From Streptomyces boncukensis (GTDB taxonomy: Bacteria > Actinomycetota > Actinomycetes > Streptomycetales > Streptomycetaceae), in contig NZ_JAAKZZ010000006.1 of assembly GCF_011045075.1 (NCBI RefSeq), positions 1 to 43,465 of the forward strand: a stretch of 43,465 nucleotides of DNA, in the 5' to 3' direction. The notes below the pieces were generated by a model. It was not told the origin of the DNA, made no database searches, and saw nothing but the letters and a program-made list of their open reading frames with translations. This document shows positions 1 through 12,718 of the stretch, one piece after another. How positions within the stretch are numbered: position 1 is the first letter of the stretch; each line of letters begins with the position of its first letter. A program made the position numbers and the translations under genes.

Positions 1-49
1 CCCCCCGCCCCCCGATACCGACCGACAACCGAACGGCGAAAGGAAACGG

Positions 50-1096
50 ATGTCCCACTCCCACCGCACCCACCGGATCCGGCGCCGCCTGCTGCGCGTG
101 TGCTGTGCTCCAGCGGCGGCCGCCGCGCTGCTCGTCACCGGCTGCTCCGCGATGGCGGACGACGGCTCCGGCGCCGGGGACATCGGGCAGCGGCCCGAGC
201 GCCTCGCCCCGCACTGGGTCGACCCCGACAGCGTCGCGGCCCGCCAGGTGGACAAGCTGCACGAGAAGGGCGAGCGCGGCAAGGCGGCGCTGCTGCGCCG
301 CATCGCCGAGCAGCCCGTGGCCCGCTGGGTCCCGGACAAGGAGCCGCGGAGCGAGGTGGAGCGCGTCACCCGCGCCGCGGCGGACGCGGACCGCCGGGCG
401 CTGCTGGTCGTCTACAACCTGCCGCACCGCGACTGCGGGCAGTACTCCCGGGGCGGCGCGCAGAGCGCCCAGGCGTACCGGGACTGGATCGCGGAGGTCG
501 CGGCGGGCATCGGCGACCGCCCGGCCACCGTCGTCGTCGAGCCGGACGCCATCCCGCACCTGCTGGTGCCGGGCTGTACGCCGCGCGAGTTCCACGGCGA
601 GCGCTACGAACTGCTCGCACACGCCGTCAAGGAGCTGAAGAAGCTGCCGGACACCGACGTCTATCTGGACGCGGGCAACCCGGACTGGGTCCGCGACCCG
701 GGCGGGCTCGTCGAGCCGCTGCGGCGGGCGGGGATCGCCGAGGCGGACGGCTTCGCGCTGAACGTCTCCAACTACCAGACCACCGAGTCCAACGAGGCGT
801 ACGGCAAGCGGGTCTCCGGCATGGTCGGCGGCAAGCCGTTCGTCATCGACACCAGCAGAAACGGCAACGGGCCCGTGAAGGAGGGCCCGAAGAAGGTCGA
901 CAAGACCTGGTGCAACCCGGCGGGCCGGGCGCTCGGCGAGGCGCCGACCGTGCGCACCGGGGACCGGCAGGTGGCCGCCTACCTGTGGGTCAAGCAGCCC
1001 GGCGACTCGGACGGCGAGTGCCGGGGCGGCCCCAGGGCGGGCGTGTGGTGGACGGCCTACGCCCTGGAGCTCGCCCGCAACGCGGCGCGCAACTGA
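50..1096 (+). CDS. GH6 family cellulase-like lipoprotein
   Basis: Predicted surface-anchored glycoside hydrolase family 6 enzyme (endoglucanase or cellobiohydrolase type, inverting, beta-1,4-glucan). The N-terminus has an arginine-rich n-region, a hydrophobic stretch and a lipobox LVTGC with the lipidated Cys at residue 32. GH6 blocks then appear in order: VVYNLPHRDCGQYSRGG with the Arg-Asp-Cys signature, VVVEPDAI with the probable acid Asp, LDAGNPDW, NVSNYQTT, DTSRNGNG, and WVKQPGDSDGEC near the C-terminus. All Asp residues expected in the GH6 active site are present. At 348 aa it is a bare catalytic domain without a carbohydrate-binding module, which is unusual for a secreted cellulase but usual for small Streptomyces GH6 lipoproteins. 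An AAAGGAAAC ribosome site lies just upstream of the ATG. It converges on the UvrA-like gene with a 3-bp gap, leaving no room for a separate terminator. The family is secure; the natural substrate is not. Confidence 0.9.
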   Translation: MSHSHRTHRIRRRLLRVCCAPAAAAALLVTGCSAMADDGSGAGDIGQRPERLAPHWVDPDSVAARQVDKLHEKGERGKAALLRRIAEQPVARWVPDKEPRSEVERVTRAAADADRRALLVVYNLPHRDCGQYSRGGAQSAQAYRDWIAEVAAGIGDRPATVVVEPDAIPHLLVPGCTPREFHGERYELLAHAVKELKKLPDTDVYLDAGNPDWVRDPGGLVEPLRRAGIAEADGFALNVSNYQTTESNEAYGKRVSGMVGGKPFVIDTSRNGNGPVKEGPKKVDKTWCNPAGRALGEAPTVRTGDRQVAAYLWVKQPGDSDGECRGGPRAGVWWTAYALELARNAARN

Positions 1097-1099
1097 CCC

Positions 1100-3472
<2,373 letters not shown>

Positions 3473-3504
3473 GGCGTACACGCTACGGTCGACCACTGAC
3501 AGCG

Positions 3505-3540
3505 GCGCGGCAGCCCGCCCGCCGGGGAGGGCTGCCGCGC
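3505..3540 (-). terminator. Rho-independent-like hairpin after the beta-propeller gene
   Basis: A perfect 12-bp inverted repeat (GCGCGGCAGCCC at 3505-3516 and its complement at 3529-3540) with a 12-nt loop, directly after the stop codon at 3546. It has no T-tract, as is usual in Streptomyces. It should end the beta-propeller transcript before the UvrA-like gene. Confidence 0.75.
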
Positions 3541-3545
3541 GGTGT

Positions 3546-4616
3546 TCAGCCGGTCTTGACGGGGCTCAGCGTGAAGCCCTTGTTCGGCTTGCCCGCGAGG
3601 AGGTCGGCCAGCCCGCCGCTGAGCGCGTACGTCGTCCCGCCGGGGCCTCCGGTGACGTCGCTGGTGACGGGGTCCTCGACCTTGTCGGTGACGTTCACCG
3701 TGGCCGTCTTCCAGCCGTCGCCGGGCTGCACCCGCTGGATCCGGGCGGGCTTGCCGGACAGCAGGCCGCTGCTGACCGCCGCGATCGAGCCGTCCTTCAG
3801 GAGCCGCATCCCGGCGGTGGGGGAGGCCAGCTTCTTGTCGAGCTTCACCGGCTCCGCCTGCTCGGGGTGGTCGACGGGCACCCGTACCAGGGAGCCGTCG
3901 GCCATGGCGATGATCAGCTGGTTCCCCGACACCCACTCCACCGCGGCCATGCCCACGTCATCCAGGAAGTCGGGAATGTCGAGCTCGCCCTGGAGCAGAT
4001 CGCTCTTCAGCAGGACCGAGGCGCGCCCCTCGGTGTCGATGCGGAACACCGTCGGGGTCAGCTCGTCCACGGCGTACGCGGTGCCGTCGGGCCCCACCGC
4101 CACGTCGGAGATCAGGTGCTTCTCGCCGTCGCCTGCGACCGCGGTCAGATCGACGCACCAGTCCTGCTTCCCGGTCTTCAGGTCGTAGCTGCCCACACCG
4201 GCGACCTTGAAGGGGTTCTCCTTGTCGGAACGGTCGGCCGTGCCGTAGTCCACATTGCTGGCCAGGATGCGGTCGCGCTTGCGGTCGACCTGGACGGCCT
4301 GCGCCGACACCAGCTGCGGGTCGTCGATATGGGTGCGTACCTTTCCGTCCAGGCCGACGGCGGAGATCGTGCCGTGCTTCAGTGAGCCGGTGATGAACGT
4401 CTTCGACCGCGGGTCGTAGTCCAGGGAGTGCGGGAAGACGTTCGGGCCCTTGACGTCGATGGCGCTGGGCGTCTCCTGCTTGCTCTGCGCGGCCTGGGGC
4501 CGCACAGAGCCGGAACCGGAGTCGGAACCGGAGCCGTTCGCGGCGAACGCCGTCCCGGTGGCTACGGCGGCGACGAGCGTCGCGCCCGCGATGGTGAGCT
4601 TCAGCTTCTTCTGCAT
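3546..4616 (-). CDS. Secreted SMP-30/NHL-like beta-propeller protein
   Basis: A 356-aa exported protein of unknown function. The start MQKKLKLTIAGATLVAAV is chosen because GGAGACC lies just upstream; an ATG 16 codons further up has no ribosome site. A Sec signal peptide with an AFA-A cleavage region is followed by a Ser/Gly-rich linker. The rest carries repeated beta-propeller blades of the form 'SLDYDPRSKTFITGSL', 'ISDVAVGPDGTAYAVDE' and 'AGMRLLKDGSIAAVSSGL', each a Gly/Asp turn in a hydrophobic strand pattern, as in SMP-30/gluconolactonase-like and NHL-type propellers. No catalytic residues could be assigned with confidence. It has no obvious operon partner; the regulator gene upstream is on the same strand 105 bp away. 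It could be a ligand-binding or structural extracellular propeller. Confidence 0.7.
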   Translation of the reverse strand: MQKKLKLTIAGATLVAAVATGTAFAANGSGSDSGSGSVRPQAAQSKQETPSAIDVKGPNVFPHSLDYDPRSKTFITGSLKHGTISAVGLDGKVRTHIDDPQLVSAQAVQVDRKRDRILASNVDYGTADRSDKENPFKVAGVGSYDLKTGKQDWCVDLTAVAGDGEKHLISDVAVGPDGTAYAVDELTPTVFRIDTEGRASVLLKSDLLQGELDIPDFLDDVGMAAVEWVSGNQLIIAMADGSLVRVPVDHPEQAEPVKLDKKLASPTAGMRLLKDGSIAAVSSGLLSGKPARIQRVQPGDGWKTATVNVTDKVEDPVTSDVTGGPGGTTYALSGGLADLLAGKPNKGFTLSPVKTG

Positions 4617-4721
4617 GGGTGGTCTCCGGTTAGTGGCGTGAAAGAGAAATATGGTCATGCACACGTCATGTCTCGGGGTGTGCGGTACTGCGGCGGCCGA
4701 GCGGCCGGGCGGCCGGGCGGA

Positions 4722-5624
4722 TCAGACGTGCGGGTGAGGGGACAGCGGCGCGGGGGCGTCGGTGGCGGGCTGCAGGGACTGGGCGAGCAGCTGCAGTGCC
4801 GACTGCGAGGCGGAGCCGGGCGCCGTCGTCGTCACCACCAGCCGGATCCCCTGCGCTCGGGGCACCGGGAGGGAGTGCTGCAGGACGTCCAGCTCCCCGA
4901 CCACCGGATGGCGCATCCGGTACTCGGCCATGTCCCAGGTGCGCACCCGGTGCTCGGACCACAGCGCAGCGAACTGCGGGCTGCCCATGGTGAGCTCGCC
5001 GATGAGGGACGCCAGCTGCGGGTCGTCCGGATACTCGCCGACGGTCTTGCGCAGCTTGCCCACCACATCCCGCGCCTTCCTGGGCCAGTCCACATACAGG
5101 TCCCGCGTGTGGGCGTCCAGGAACACCAGCCGGGCGGTGTTGGGACGGGTGGCCGCCCGGTCCGGGCTGTCCGGGGCCAGGTGCCCGGCGAACAGCGCAT
5201 GCCCGGTGCGGTTCCACGCCAGTACGTCCGAGCGGCGGCCGGCGACGACCACGGGCGCGTCCCCGAAGGAGTCCATCAGCTGGCGCACCGCCGCGGTGAC
5301 CCGCTCGGCGGGGAGCCTGCGGCGGCGCTGCCGCGCGTCACCGGACAGCTCGTGCAGATGGCGCCGCTCGGCGTCGTCCAGCTGCAGCGCCGTGGCCAGC
5401 GCGTCGAGCACCTGCGGCGAGGCGTTGAGCGACAGCCCCTGCTCCAGCCGGATGTAGTAGGCCACGCTGACCCCGGCCAGCTGGGCCAGCTCCTCGCGCC
5501 GCAGCCCCGGCACCCGCCGCCGGTCGCCGTAGTCCGGCAGCCCCACGTCCGCCGGCTTCAACTGCGCCCGGCGCGTGGACAGGAAGTCACCGAGGAGGGA
5601 CCGGCCGTGCGCTGTGTGCTTCAT
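4722..5624 (-). CDS. XRE-family regulator with MmyB-type ligand-binding domain
   Basis: A 300-aa transcription factor. The N-terminal third is a Cro/C1-type helix-turn-helix: the family hallmark RRVPGLRREELAQLAGVS is followed by VAYYIRLEQG. The remainder, with VLAWNRTGHALFAG, PNTARLVFLD, RDLYVDWPRKARDVV and ALWSEHRVRTWDMAEY, matches the MmyB-like ligand-binding domain common in Streptomyces. In S. coelicolor such regulators are often divergent from an oxidoreductase they control, but the divergent neighbour here is acnA about 440 bp away, so no target is assigned. There is no Shine-Dalgarno; CATACT ends 7 nt before the ATG, consistent with a leaderless mRNA. The ligand is unknown. Confidence 0.88.
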   Translation of the reverse strand: MKHTAHGRSLLGDFLSTRRAQLKPADVGLPDYGDRRRVPGLRREELAQLAGVSVAYYIRLEQGLSLNASPQVLDALATALQLDDAERRHLHELSGDARQRRRRLPAERVTAAVRQLMDSFGDAPVVVAGRRSDVLAWNRTGHALFAGHLAPDSPDRAATRPNTARLVFLDAHTRDLYVDWPRKARDVVGKLRKTVGEYPDDPQLASLIGELTMGSPQFAALWSEHRVRTWDMAEYRMRHPVVGELDVLQHSLPVPRAQGIRLVVTTTAPGSASQSALQLLAQSLQPATDAPAPLSPHPHV

Positions 5625-5914
5625 GCGACTCAGTATGGTCGGGCCCTCCCCGGCCAGCCTGCCCCTGCGAGTAGCAGCCTCGGGTGATCTGTCTCAGCGC
5701 GGCCGTGTGGGGTACGAGTCGTGGCTGGGGCGGGACCGGCCGGACGTCACCCGCGTACCGGCGGTACGTCCGCGGACCGCACGTTCCACGCGGTGCCTAA
5801 CGCGGCGCGACGGTGGTACCCGCCCTCAGAGAAGTCCAGGTCGAAGGCGCTCAGCCTTCGCTGAGGCAGATCGCGGGGGTCAGGGCATGACCCTTCGGCG
5901 GTCGTGTACTAGAA

Positions 5915-5934
5915 TTATCTCGACATCGAGATAA
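5915..5934. promoter_or_regulatory. Perfect 20-bp palindrome, MarR-type operator candidate for acnA
   Basis: TTATCTCGA and TCGAGATAA are exact inverted arms separated by CA. Length and symmetry suit a MarR-family dimer. In S. coelicolor the MarR regulator TamR is known to act on the aconitase (sacA) promoter through a palindrome, so TamR or a relative is the first candidate. That assignment is inference. Confidence 0.7.
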
Positions 5935-5981
5935 CTGGCGACGACATGCGCCGCGACCGCTCTCCGCCGGGCAGCCCCGGG

Positions 5982-6000
5982 GTAAGTAAGGCTTACCTAA
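5982..6000. promoter_or_regulatory. DmdR1/IdeR-type iron box upstream of acnA
   Basis: This 19-mer (GTAAGTAAGGCTTACCTAA) matches the iron-box consensus TTAGGTTAGGCTAACCTAA at 15 of 19 positions and keeps its dyad. It lies about 64 bp upstream of the acnA start. DtxR-family regulators such as DmdR1 bind such sites with Fe(II); here control would tie aconitase, a [4Fe-4S] enzyme, to iron supply. Confidence 0.7.
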
Positions 6001-8802
<2,802 letters not shown>

Positions 8803-8830
8803 CGGCCGGCAGCGCCTGCACACGGCGACG

Positions 8831-8858
8831 GGCCGCACCCTCGCACGAGGGTGCGGCC
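8831..8858. terminator. Bidirectional hairpin between acnA and the GH92 gene
   Basis: A perfect 13-bp stem (GGCCGCACCCTCG and its complement) with a CA centre, sitting between convergent stop codons. It can end transcription from both sides. Confidence 0.85.
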
Positions 8859-8891
8859 CGGCCCGGCCCGGCACGATCCGCCGGACACGGT

Positions 8892-11800
8892 CTAGCCGAG
8901 GAGCTCCACCTGGGACAGCCGGGCCCCCTTCGTGTCGGGGACCAGCCGGTACTGCCGGTAGCGGGACGCCTTCCGCAGCTCGAAGACCCGGGTCTGCTTG
9001 TCCCAGCGGAAGGACTCGGACGCCCGGTGGTCGACCTCGCGCCACCGTTTGCCATCCCGTGAGCCCTCCAGGGTCCAGCCCTTCGGGGCCTTCTTCCCGT
9101 CCGACGACGTGAGGGTGTACGAGGTGACCTTCGCGCCCTTCTGCACCTTCAGCGGTGTGCCCGTGACCTCCGCCGCGGTGTCGGAGGTGTTGTCCAGCAG
9201 CGGGGAGCCGGCGGGTTCTGTGACGTCCCGCGCCGGGGACGGGGCCCGCTTGCCCCGGGTGAGCGACGTCGGACCGCTCTTCTTCCCCGTGCCCCACTTC
9301 GAGGGGCGCGGGCCCATGTCGAACTCCAGGGTGCCGCCCTTCGCGAGGAGCTTGTGCGGGAGGGCGGTGGACTTCCAGCGCTTGCCGTTCAGCTTCAGGC
9401 CCTGGACGTAGACGTTCTTCGCGCTGTTCTTCGGGGCCTTGACCACCAGGTCGCGGCCGTTCTCCAGATGGACCGTGGCCTTGGTGAACAGCGGGGAGCC
9501 CACCGCGTACTCCGGCTGGCCCATCACCAGCGGGTAGAAGCCCAGCGCGCTGAAGACGTACCAGGCGGACATCTCGCCGTTGTCCTCGTCGCCCGGGTAG
9601 CCCTGGCCGATCTCGCTGCCCAGATAGAGCCGGGACAGCACCTCGCGGACCTTCTGCTGCGTCTTCCAGGGCTGGCCCGCCGCGTCGTACATATACGCGA
9701 TGTGGTGCGAGGGCTGATTGCTGTGTCCGTACATGCCCATGCGGACGTCGCGTGCTTCGAGCATCTCGTGGATGACGCTGGAATAGCTGCCTTTGTACTT
9801 CTCCTCGGCCGTCTCCGGGGTGGAGAAGAATGTGTCCAGCTTCTTCGCCAGGCCCTTCCGGCCGCCGTAGAGATTCGCCAGGCCCCGGGAGTCCTGGGGC
9901 GCGGTGAAGGCGAAGTTCCAGCCGTTTGTCTCCGTGTAGTCATGGCCCCAGACCCGGGGGTCGTACGCGCCGGGGCTCAGCCGCCAGGAGCCGTTCTCGT
10001 TGCGGCCCTGGAAGAAGCCGACCTTCTCGTCGAAGAGGTGGACGTAATTCTGCGCGCGGTTGCGGAAGTAGTCGGACTCCTCTTTGTAGCGGCGTTCACC
10101 CGTTTTCTCGTAGAGCGCCTTGCCCATGTTCGCGATGCCGAAGTCGTTGATGTAGCCCTCCAGCGCCCAGGACAGGCCCTCGCCCGTCTTCGTGCTGGTG
10201 TAGCCGAGGAAGGGGGAGGTGTTCATCCCCTTGCGGCCGACGCCCGAGGACGGGGGCGCGACGGTGGCGTTCTTCAGCGCCGCCTCGTACGCGGCCTTCG
10301 CGTCGAGGCCGACGCCCTTGGCGTACGCGTCGGCGAACGCCACGTCCGAGGAGGTGCCGGTCATCAGGTCCGCGTAGCCGGGCGAGGACCAGCGGGAGGT
10401 CCAGCCGCCGTCCTTGTAGTGCTGGATGAAGCCGTCCGCCATGCGTGCGGCGCGCTTCGGGGTGAGGAAGGAGTAGGCGGGCCAGGTGGTGCGGTAGGTG
10501 TCCCAGAAGCCGTTGTTGACGTAGACCTCGCCGTCCACGATCTTCGAGCCGGTCTCCGTCGGGGTGTCCGGCTTCTCGGCGGGTGAGAAGGGCGAGGCGT
10601 ACCGGGTGCGGGAACCGACCTTCTCGGAACCGGAGTTGGGGTAGAGGTAGAGCCGGTAGAGGTTGGAGTAGAGGGTGGTGAGCTGGTCCTCACTCGCGCC
10701 CTCGACCTCGACCACCTTGAGGATGTCGTCCCACTGGCGCTGGGCCTTCTTCCGGATGTCGCCGAAGGAGGCCGACTCGGGGATCTCCCGGGTCAGGTTC
10801 GCCTTCGCCTGGTCCACGCTGATCAGCGAGGTGGCGATGCGCATCGTGACCGTGCGGTCCTCGCCGGGCCGGAACCGCAGATAGCCGGTGACGTCGTCCC
10901 CGCCGCCGCCCTTCAGCCGGCCGCCGGCTGTCGCGGGCGCGTCGAACTCGGCGTAGACGAACATCCGGGTGGCGCCCGTGGACAGCCCGGACTTGACGTC
11001 GGAGAAGCCGCTGACGACGCCGCGTTCGCGGTCCAGCGTGAGACCGCCCCGGTTGTCGACGTTGTCGAAGATCAGGCTCGCGTCGTCGTCCGGGTACGTG
11101 AAGCGCATCATCGCCGCGTGGTCGGACGGGGCGATCTCGGTACGCAGCCCGTTGGTGAAGGTCACCCCGTAGTAGTGCGGCTTCGCCGTCTCCCGCGCGT
11201 GCCGGAAGGGCAGCGCGCGGGCCGTACGGGACGCGTCGGGGGTGCCCTTCGCCGCGGAGGGCATCACCTGGAACGTCTGCCGGTCGCCCATCCAGGGGCT
11301 GGGCTCGTGGCTGGCGCTGAACGCCTGGAGGGTGGGCAGGTTCTCGGAGTTGTTCCGCCGTGCGTACTCGTAGAGCCAGGAGGTGGAGCCCGCGTTGGTG
11401 ACGGGCGTCCAGAAGTTGAAGCCGTTCGGCACGGCGGTGGCGGGGAAGTTGTTGCCCCGGGAGAAGGAGCCGCTGGAGTGGGTGCCGCGGGTGGTGTTCA
11501 CATAGTCGGACAGCTGGGCCTTGGGCTTCGCGGGCTTCTCGGGGCGCAGCGCGATGTCGTCCACCCAGCCGCGGAACGGTCCGCTGCCCCGCGCCGCGTC
11601 GTATGCGACGAGCACCCTGTCGACGGTCTTGCCCGCCGCGACCGCGCCGATCCGCGCCTCCTTGTGGTTCCACTGATTGACGGACAGCGTCTTGGAGGCC
11701 GACTGGGCGCGCGGGCTGAGGCGCACGCCGTGCTGGTCCTGCGCGCGCAGGTCGCTCAGATACGTGCCGTCGGTGAACGCGAGGTCGACGGCGGCGCCGG

Positions 11801-12338
11801 TGGCGCGGTACGAGCGGTCGCCGTCCGGCATCTCGGGGAACAGCCGGTAGGACAGCACGGTGTCGCGGGTGACGGTGACATCGGTGTCGAAGACCTTGTT
11901 GTACGCGTAGCCGCGCCCGGCGGCGCGGTGGGTGCCGGCGTAGCGGAGCGCGTGGGTGCCGGTGAATCCGGCGCCCTCCTTGGCGGTGGGGGAGTCGGCC
12001 GGGCCGGAGCCGACGCGGGTGGTCATGCCCGGACCGTCCCCGGACTCGGGGGAGACCCCGCCGGCGCGGGGCCTGCCGTCGGGGCCCGTCTCGACGGTGT
12101 CGCGCCAGTCCGGCGGCGGGTCGTCGTCCTCGAAGGAGGTGGCGAACCGGGTGCTGTGGGACGCGGCGCCGGGGTCGGGCGCCGCGACGGCGGCGGTGGG
12201 CAGCACCCCGGCGAGCAGCGCCCCCGCGAGCAGCGCGGGGGCGCCGGACAGCGCGGCGAGCCGGGGGAGTCGGGCGAGCCGGGGGAGTCGTCTGTGGCGG
12301 TTGCTGGACCGGTGTGGGCGTCGCTGTGGGTGTCGCAC
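8892..12338 (-). CDS. Secreted GH92 alpha-1,2-mannosidase with C-terminal discoidin-like domain
   Basis: A large exported exo-alpha-mannosidase (1148 aa), predicted to be calcium-dependent and inverting, and to act on alpha-mannosyl groups of glycans or mannoproteins. A Sec signal peptide (LAALSGAPALLAGALLAG to about residue 52) is followed by an N-terminal beta-sandwich-like region (about 60-265, starting FATSFEDDDPPPDW), the GH92 N-domain and the helical-barrel catalytic domain. Diagnostic blocks are TYRTTWPAYSFLTP, QPSHHIAYMYDAAG, IGQGYPGDEDNGEMSAWY with the probable base Asp917/Asp919, and FSALGFYPLVMGQPEYAVGS. The last 110 residues (SYTLTSSDGKKAPKGWTLEG onward) look like an F5/8 type C (CBM32-like) module. 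The GTG start follows GAGAGG. A 12-bp palindrome 20 bp upstream suggests LacI-type sugar repression. It is divergent from ngcE, so both genes may serve extracellular glycan use. Confidence 0.92.
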   Translation of the reverse strand: MRHPQRRPHRSSNRHRRLPRLARLPRLAALSGAPALLAGALLAGVLPTAAVAAPDPGAASHSTRFATSFEDDDPPPDWRDTVETGPDGRPRAGGVSPESGDGPGMTTRVGSGPADSPTAKEGAGFTGTHALRYAGTHRAAGRGYAYNKVFDTDVTVTRDTVLSYRLFPEMPDGDRSYRATGAAVDLAFTDGTYLSDLRAQDQHGVRLSPRAQSASKTLSVNQWNHKEARIGAVAAGKTVDRVLVAYDAARGSGPFRGWVDDIALRPEKPAKPKAQLSDYVNTTRGTHSSGSFSRGNNFPATAVPNGFNFWTPVTNAGSTSWLYEYARRNNSENLPTLQAFSASHEPSPWMGDRQTFQVMPSAAKGTPDASRTARALPFRHARETAKPHYYGVTFTNGLRTEIAPSDHAAMMRFTYPDDDASLIFDNVDNRGGLTLDRERGVVSGFSDVKSGLSTGATRMFVYAEFDAPATAGGRLKGGGGDDVTGYLRFRPGEDRTVTMRIATSLISVDQAKANLTREIPESASFGDIRKKAQRQWDDILKVVEVEGASEDQLTTLYSNLYRLYLYPNSGSEKVGSRTRYASPFSPAEKPDTPTETGSKIVDGEVYVNNGFWDTYRTTWPAYSFLTPKRAARMADGFIQHYKDGGWTSRWSSPGYADLMTGTSSDVAFADAYAKGVGLDAKAAYEAALKNATVAPPSSGVGRKGMNTSPFLGYTSTKTGEGLSWALEGYINDFGIANMGKALYEKTGERRYKEESDYFRNRAQNYVHLFDEKVGFFQGRNENGSWRLSPGAYDPRVWGHDYTETNGWNFAFTAPQDSRGLANLYGGRKGLAKKLDTFFSTPETAEEKYKGSYSSVIHEMLEARDVRMGMYGHSNQPSHHIAYMYDAAGQPWKTQQKVREVLSRLYLGSEIGQGYPGDEDNGEMSAWYVFSALGFYPLVMGQPEYAVGSPLFTKATVHLENGRDLVVKAPKNSAKNVYVQGLKLNGKRWKSTALPHKLLAKGGTLEFDMGPRPSKWGTGKKSGPTSLTRGKRAPSPARDVTEPAGSPLLDNTSDTAAEVTGTPLKVQKGAKVTSYTLTSSDGKKAPKGWTLEGSRDGKRWREVDHRASESFRWDKQTRVFELRKASRYRQYRLVPDTKGARLSQVELLG

Positions 12339-12358
12339 GCGGACCTCTCTCGATGACC

Positions 12359-12370
12359 GACAACGTTGTC
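12359..12370. promoter_or_regulatory. LacI-type operator upstream of the GH92 gene
   Basis: GACAACGTTGTC is a perfect 12-bp palindrome centred on the CG typical of LacI-family operators. On the minus strand it overlaps a TTGACA hexamer that could serve as the -35 of the mannosidase gene, so binding would repress. The regulator is not in the window. Confidence 0.65.
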
Positions 12371-12523
12371 AATCCACGACTTCAGAGCCCAGTAACGTAC
12401 CTGGGCCCTTTGGTGTCAAGGGTGTTGAAGGCGATGACAGAGGGGGGCGCTCCGGAGTGTATTCCCGGCGCGTGCCGTGAGGTCTCAACTCGGGAAAGAT
12501 GGGGAAGCGGATTGTACTCGATC

Positions 12524-12556
12524 TTGCACCGCCGCCGAAGAGTGGACTATACCTGT
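12524..12556 (+). promoter_or_regulatory. ngcE promoter with overlapping DasR-responsive element
   Basis: TTGCAC (12524-12529), an 18-bp spacer and TATACC (12548-12553) form a sigma-70-like promoter. The 16-mer AGTGGACTATACCTGT at 12541-12556 overlaps the -10 and matches the DasR consensus ACTGGTCTAGACCAGT at 12 of 16 positions. DasR is a GntR-family repressor released by glucosamine-6-phosphate, so repression by -10 occlusion is inferred. Confidence 0.7.
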
Positions 12557-12718
12557 CCCACCCCGCGCGACCCGCGCGACCCGCACCCTCTGCACGGCCC
12601 GCACGACCTCAGATTGCCAATGACCGCGGTGAACGGCCCTTCGTCTGTGGCGAGTTTGAACGGGTGACCGGTACACCGCCTGAGTCCTGGAGTACCTGGA
12701 GAAGGCGAGGACCCCCGC

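Larger units (their letters stand above)
12339..12718. other. Divergent regulatory region between GH92 mannosidase and ngcE
   Basis: 380 bp without a credible gene. It holds the LacI-type palindrome beside the GH92 start, the DasR-like site on the ngcE promoter, and a GC-rich stretch (12561-12605) with loosely repeated 'gcgaccc/gcacggccc' units. The ngcE ribosome site GGAGAAGGCGAGG lies at about 12700. Confidence 0.6.

Noticed and set aside
5575-5934. 119-codon plus-strand frame before acnA
   Set aside because: Runs through the regulator start and ends on the palindrome; no homology-like pattern, poor codon bias.
12561-12605. Loose GC-rich 'gcgaccc' repeats upstream of ngcE, considered as a tandem repeat or iterons
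   Set aside because: Units are irregular and short; composition bias explains them.
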